From Pseudomonas tumuqii (GTDB lineage Bacteria; Pseudomonadota; Gammaproteobacteria; Pseudomonadales; Pseudomonadaceae): DNA of 64,000 nucleotides. The notes below the pieces were generated by a model. That model had not been told where the DNA came from, ran no database searches, and was given only the letters and a program-made list of their open reading frames with translations. The stretch lies in NCBI RefSeq assembly GCF_013184545.1, contig NZ_JAAOJA010000014.1, positions 23,154 to 87,153 of the forward strand. Reading direction: 5' to 3'. Made by a program: the position numbers and the translations under genes. The stretch's first letter is position 1; each line of letters opens with the position of its first letter. This document shows, piece by piece, positions 61,209 through 64,000 of the stretch.

Positions 61209-62039
61209 ATGCGTACTTGGTTCATTACTGGAGCTTCCCGTGGTTTTGGCACGCTGATCGCAGAACATGCTCTGCGTGCCGGTGATGCCGTGATTGCCAC
61301 CGCTCGCAAACCTGAAGAAATCGAGGGCCGCCTCGGCAGCCATCCTAACCTGCTGGCCGTGCGTCTGGATGTGACCAACGAGGCCGAGGCCCATCAGGCC
61401 GTCGCCGAGGGTGTCAAACACTTCGGCCGCATTGATGTGCTGGTCAACAACGCGGGCTTCGGCGTGCTCGGCGCGGTGGAGGAGACCAGCGCCAGCGAAA
61501 CCGAGCGCTTGTTCGCCACCAACGTATTCGGTGTACTCAATGTGATCCGCGCGGTACTGCCGCACATGCGTCGCCAGCGCTCCGGTCACATCATCAACAT
61601 TTCCTCAATCGGCGGTTACCAGGCCTACATGGGCTGGGGCGTCTACGGCGCCACCAAGTTCGCGGTGGAAGGCATCACCGAGGCATTGCACCAGGAAATC
61701 GCTCCGCTGGGTATCCATGCCACCGTGGTCGAGCCAGGATTCTTCCGCACCGACTTCCTCGACGAGCAGTCGCTGGTGAAGACCGCGCTTGAACTGCCGG
61801 ACTACGACGACACCGTCGGTGCCATGCGCCGCTTTGCCAAGGACTACAACCACGCGCAACCGGGCGACCCGGTGAAGTTCGCAGAGGCCATGCTGGCCTT
61901 GGTCAACGCGCCGAAGCCGCCGCAGCGCCTGCCCCTGGGCAGCGATACCGTGGCACGCATCGAGGAAAAGAACCACTTCGTCGCCAGCGAGCTGACCGAG
62001 TGGAGAGACCTGGCCCTGTCCACCGACTTCCAGCCCTGA
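61209..62039 (+). CDS. short-chain dehydrogenase/oxidoreductase
   Basis: 276 residues (AGGAGG 7 nt upstream). MRTWFITGASRGFGTLIAEH gives the TGxxxGxG cofactor loop; VLVNNAGFGVLGAVEE, HIINISSIGGYQAYMGWGVY and YGATKFAVEG supply the Asn-Ser-Tyr-Lys residues. Related to classical SDRs acting on carbonyls of unknown type. Probably controlled by the divergent LysR. Confidence 0.93.
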   Translation: MRTWFITGASRGFGTLIAEHALRAGDAVIATARKPEEIEGRLGSHPNLLAVRLDVTNEAEAHQAVAEGVKHFGRIDVLVNNAGFGVLGAVEETSASETERLFATNVFGVLNVIRAVLPHMRRQRSGHIINISSIGGYQAYMGWGVYGATKFAVEGITEALHQEIAPLGIHATVVEPGFFRTDFLDEQSLVKTALELPDYDDTVGAMRRFAKDYNHAQPGDPVKFAEAMLALVNAPKPPQRLPLGSDTVARIEEKNHFVASELTEWRDLALSTDFQP

Positions 62040-62071
62040 CGCAATCATCCAACCTTGAGGAGGAAAGACCG

Positions 62072-62332
62072 ATGAAAACCATCCTGATCTCTGTACTCGG
62101 CGTGCTGATGACCACTCAGGCCATGGCCGCCAATCAACCGACCACGCTGTTGTCCGACACGGCCGTCGATTATCACTACGGCATGCACCTGGATATCGCC
62201 CGCGTGGTGTCCCATAGCGAGATCCAGGCCGCATGCCATGTGGTGCCTGCGGAATTAACCTACGAGGACTCCAATGGCGAGCAGCACACGGTTCGCTATC
62301 AGGTAAGGGGCAGCGGCTGCCAGGGCAGCTGA
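62072..62332 (+). CDS. DUF2790 periplasmic protein
   Basis: 86 residues from ATG 62072 (GAGGAGGAAAG upstream). Signal peptide MKTILISVLGVLMTTQAMA, then DYHYGMHLDIARVVSHSEIQ and ACHVVPAELTYEDSNGEQHT with two cysteines that may pair. This is the Pseudomonas DUF2790 family of unknown role. It is 32 nt after the SDR gene and probably co-transcribed. Confidence 0.88.
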   Translation: MKTILISVLGVLMTTQAMAANQPTTLLSDTAVDYHYGMHLDIARVVSHSEIQAACHVVPAELTYEDSNGEQHTVRYQVRGSGCQGS

Positions 62333-62349
62333 GACTCAAACCAGCAGTT

Positions 62350-62383
62350 ACAGAAGCCGGGCTTGCCCCGGTTTCTGTGTTTT
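62350..62383 (+). terminator. intrinsic terminator after DUF2790 gene
   Basis: ACAGAAGCCGGG with CCCGGTTTCTGT (one G-T pair), 5-nt loop, then GTGTTTT. Confidence 0.85.
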
Positions 62384-62439
62384 CGGGGCCTAAGATGGTG
62401 TGGACAAAACAATGTGGCGGTTCACGCAGCGACGCTGAG

Positions 62440-62904
62440 AAAGGCGCTCAAGACGGCTGGTGTGATTCTCGTCAAGACCAACGTGGCCGCGCAGACCGCG
62501 CCAGAGAAGCCGCCTCGCCGCTATGGCTCTACCGAGGTGCATCGGCGGCAGACGGCCGAGAAAAACTATCCCAGCAGTTTGACCGACGCCGAGTGGGCTC
62601 TGGTAGCTGATCTGTTCTCGCCCAGGGGACGCCGCGGCGTGCCGCCTGTGCATGGCCGGCGCAGCATGCTCGATGCCTGCTGCTATGTGCTCAGGACCGG
62701 CTGCGCCAGGCGCATGCTGCCGCAGGGATTTCCTCTCTGGGATAACGTCTACGAGACGTTTCGCCGCGAGAGTGCGCAAGGCAGTTTGAGCAGATGCATA
62801 ATTGTCTGCGGGCGCAGTGCCGGGAGCGCGAGGAGGGAGCTGTCGAGCCGGCGGCCGTGTTGGATGCCCATCCACACGACATTCACCTAAGGCGGACCGC
62901 ACGG
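62440..62904 (+). pseudogene. IS5-family transposase, N-terminal fragment
   Basis: RYGSTEVHRRQTAEKNYPSS, then LTDAEWALVADLFSPRGRRG and SMLDACCYVLRTGCARRMLP are the DUF4096 N-terminal domain of IS5-group transposases. Near 62,785 the sense shifts frame to QFEQMHNCLRAQCREREEG, then VEPAAVLDAHPHDIHLR, and stops at the junction with the next gene. The rest of the DDE domain is absent. The fragment abuts the broken cold-shock/DUF1294 gene. Confidence 0.8.
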
Positions 62905-63594
62905 CAATGACGACAAGGGGTTTGGCTTTATCCAGCCGGAGCAGGGCGGGGCAGAACTTTTAGCGCACATCTCCGCCATGCGTGGCGACCGCAGGCCAGT
63001 TTCGGGGATCGGGTCATGTATATCGCAGGCAAGGATGCCCAGGGCCGTGCTCGCGCAGAACATATTCGCGTAGCCGGCGAACTCGCGCTTGATCGTCCTG
63101 CTATTCGCCGTAAACCCCGCCTGGGCAAACTCGCTGTTGCCCCCGTTGACAAAGCCAAGTCACGCCAGGTAAACCCTGCGCGGGACAGTGGGGCTATTCA
63201 GCATCTCGGCCTCAGTTTGTTGCTGCTGGCGGTACTCTGTGTGCTACCTGTGATGGGCGGTTTGCAGCTGTTCTTGCAGTCGGGGATTGTCTGGGTGTTG
63301 GCGGCTTATCCGTTGGCCAGCCTGATCAGTTTTGCCCAGTACTGGCAGGATAAATCCAGCGTTCAGGCTAGCCGCTGGCGTACGCCGGAAAAGGCTCCGC
63401 ATCTGCTCGAATTGCTGGGCGGCTGGTCTGGCGCGCTGGTAGCGCAGCAGTGCTTTCGACATATGACGCGCAAGCTGTCCTATCAGCTGGTGGTTTGGCT
63501 GATCATCGCTGCGCATCAGCTGGTATGGATTGACTGGTTGCTGCTCGATGGCCATGGGTTCGGTGAGCTGCTGCGTCGTTACCTGCCGCTGTAA
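62905..63594 (+). pseudogene. cold-shock domain / DUF1294 membrane protein, N-terminus lost
   Basis: Reads GNDDKGFGFIQPEQGGAELL and AHISAMRGDRRP (cold-shock RNP motif), then after a frameshift near 62,995 GDRVMYIAGKDAQGRARAEH; the DUF1294 membrane domain follows (LGLSLLLLAVLCVLPVMGGL, SFAQYWQDKSSVQ, WRTPEKAPHLLELLGGWSGA). The first dozen residues are missing, replaced by transposase sequence. A product from ATG 63016 would have lost most of the nucleic-acid-binding domain. Confidence 0.85.
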
Positions 63595-63598
63595 TACC

Positions 63599-64000
63599 CT
63601 AAACCGGCTGATCCCAGCGGCTGAAGGCTTCACTGATATGTTCGATCCAGGCGCGCACGGCTGGCAGCATGCCGCGTCTGTGGGTGTACACCGCCTGCAG
63701 ATTGCCGGTGGGCAGCGCCCAGTCAGGCAGCAGGCGGATCAGCCGGCCGCCGGCCAGTTCATCCAGGCACAGGGGCGCGGGCAGCATGGTAAAGCCCAGG
63801 CCGGCCAAAGCTGCGTGCTTGCGTACGCTGAAGTCCTCGATGGCCAGGCGCGCTTCCAGCACGACTTCCTGCACGCGCCCGCTGTCATGCTGCAAGCGCA
63901 GGTGAATTCTGCGGTCCGCCTCCAGGGCACCCAGGGCAGGCAGCGCTGAGAGGTCGTCAGGCGTGCTGATCTTGGCGTCCCGTAGCAAGGCGGGTGCGGC
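63599..64000 (-). CDS. LysR-family regulator, effector-domain part (5' end outside window)
   Basis: 134 codons, open at the window edge. AALAGLGFTMLPAPLCLDEL and RLIRLLPDWALPTGNLQAVY, then THRRGMLPAVRAWIEHISEA are typical of the LysR C-terminal domain. The HTH lies beyond 64000. Convergent with the broken cold-shock gene, 4 nt apart. Confidence 0.88.
   Translation of the reverse strand, partial: AAPALLRDAKISTPDDLSALPALGALEADRRIHLRLQHDSGRVQEVVLEARLAIEDFSVRKHAALAGLGFTMLPAPLCLDELAGGRLIRLLPDWALPTGNLQAVYTHRRGMLPAVRAWIEHISEAFSRWDQPV

Overview
The window reads as chromosomal DNA of a Pseudomonas (Gammaproteobacteria, G+C rich). The evidence is the gene content and order pyrF, queF, DUF4404, phosphonatase-like HAD, mlaA, PilZ, rssB-like, STAS, tal, dusA (from memory close to P. 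aeruginosa PA2796-PA2806), eight LysR regulators, DUF2790 and DUF1127 proteins, an OprD remnant and Pseudomonas-type REP sequence. No rRNA, tRNA or CRISPR array was seen.

1-12,990, core: LysR genes, a TauE/SafE permease, an AlkX/YcaQ-type repair glycosylase, pyrF, queF, mlaA, a c-di-GMP PilZ protein, a stress-signalling pair (response regulator-phosphatase plus STAS antagonist), transaldolase and dusA.

12,990-about 40,000, integrated island: a dusA-type tyrosine integrase abuts the 5' end of dusA. It is followed by a PrtN-like protein and a large primase/ATPase, both transcribed towards dusA, then transposase wreckage and a serine recombinase preceded by a strongly structured leader. Next comes a long one-directional defence locus: hsdM-hsdS-mcrB-mcrC-(DUF4011/helicase/Vsr-like giant)-hsdR. 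A type I restriction system is thus split around a McrBC system and a giant helicase-nuclease. The island ends with an XRE regulator facing a broken small gene, and an AT-rich DUF723-repeat/GIY-YIG-like protein. The distal attachment site was not found.

40,000-64,000, accessory catabolism: a molybdenum hydroxylase locus (mocA, lysR, broken cytochrome c, iorA-like, iorB-like, xdhC) is followed by a CoA-thioester operon (DUF35 + thiolase, SDR, enoyl-CoA hydratase, hotdog thioesterase, CoA transferase). Then come several LysR genes, an internally deleted OprD porin, DinB, IS4 and IS5 transposase fragments, a small secreted tandem-repeat protein, an MFS and an ABC exporter, an SDR, DUF2790, and an IS-disrupted cold-shock/DUF1294 gene. 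Broken genes are frequent after 36.6 kb.
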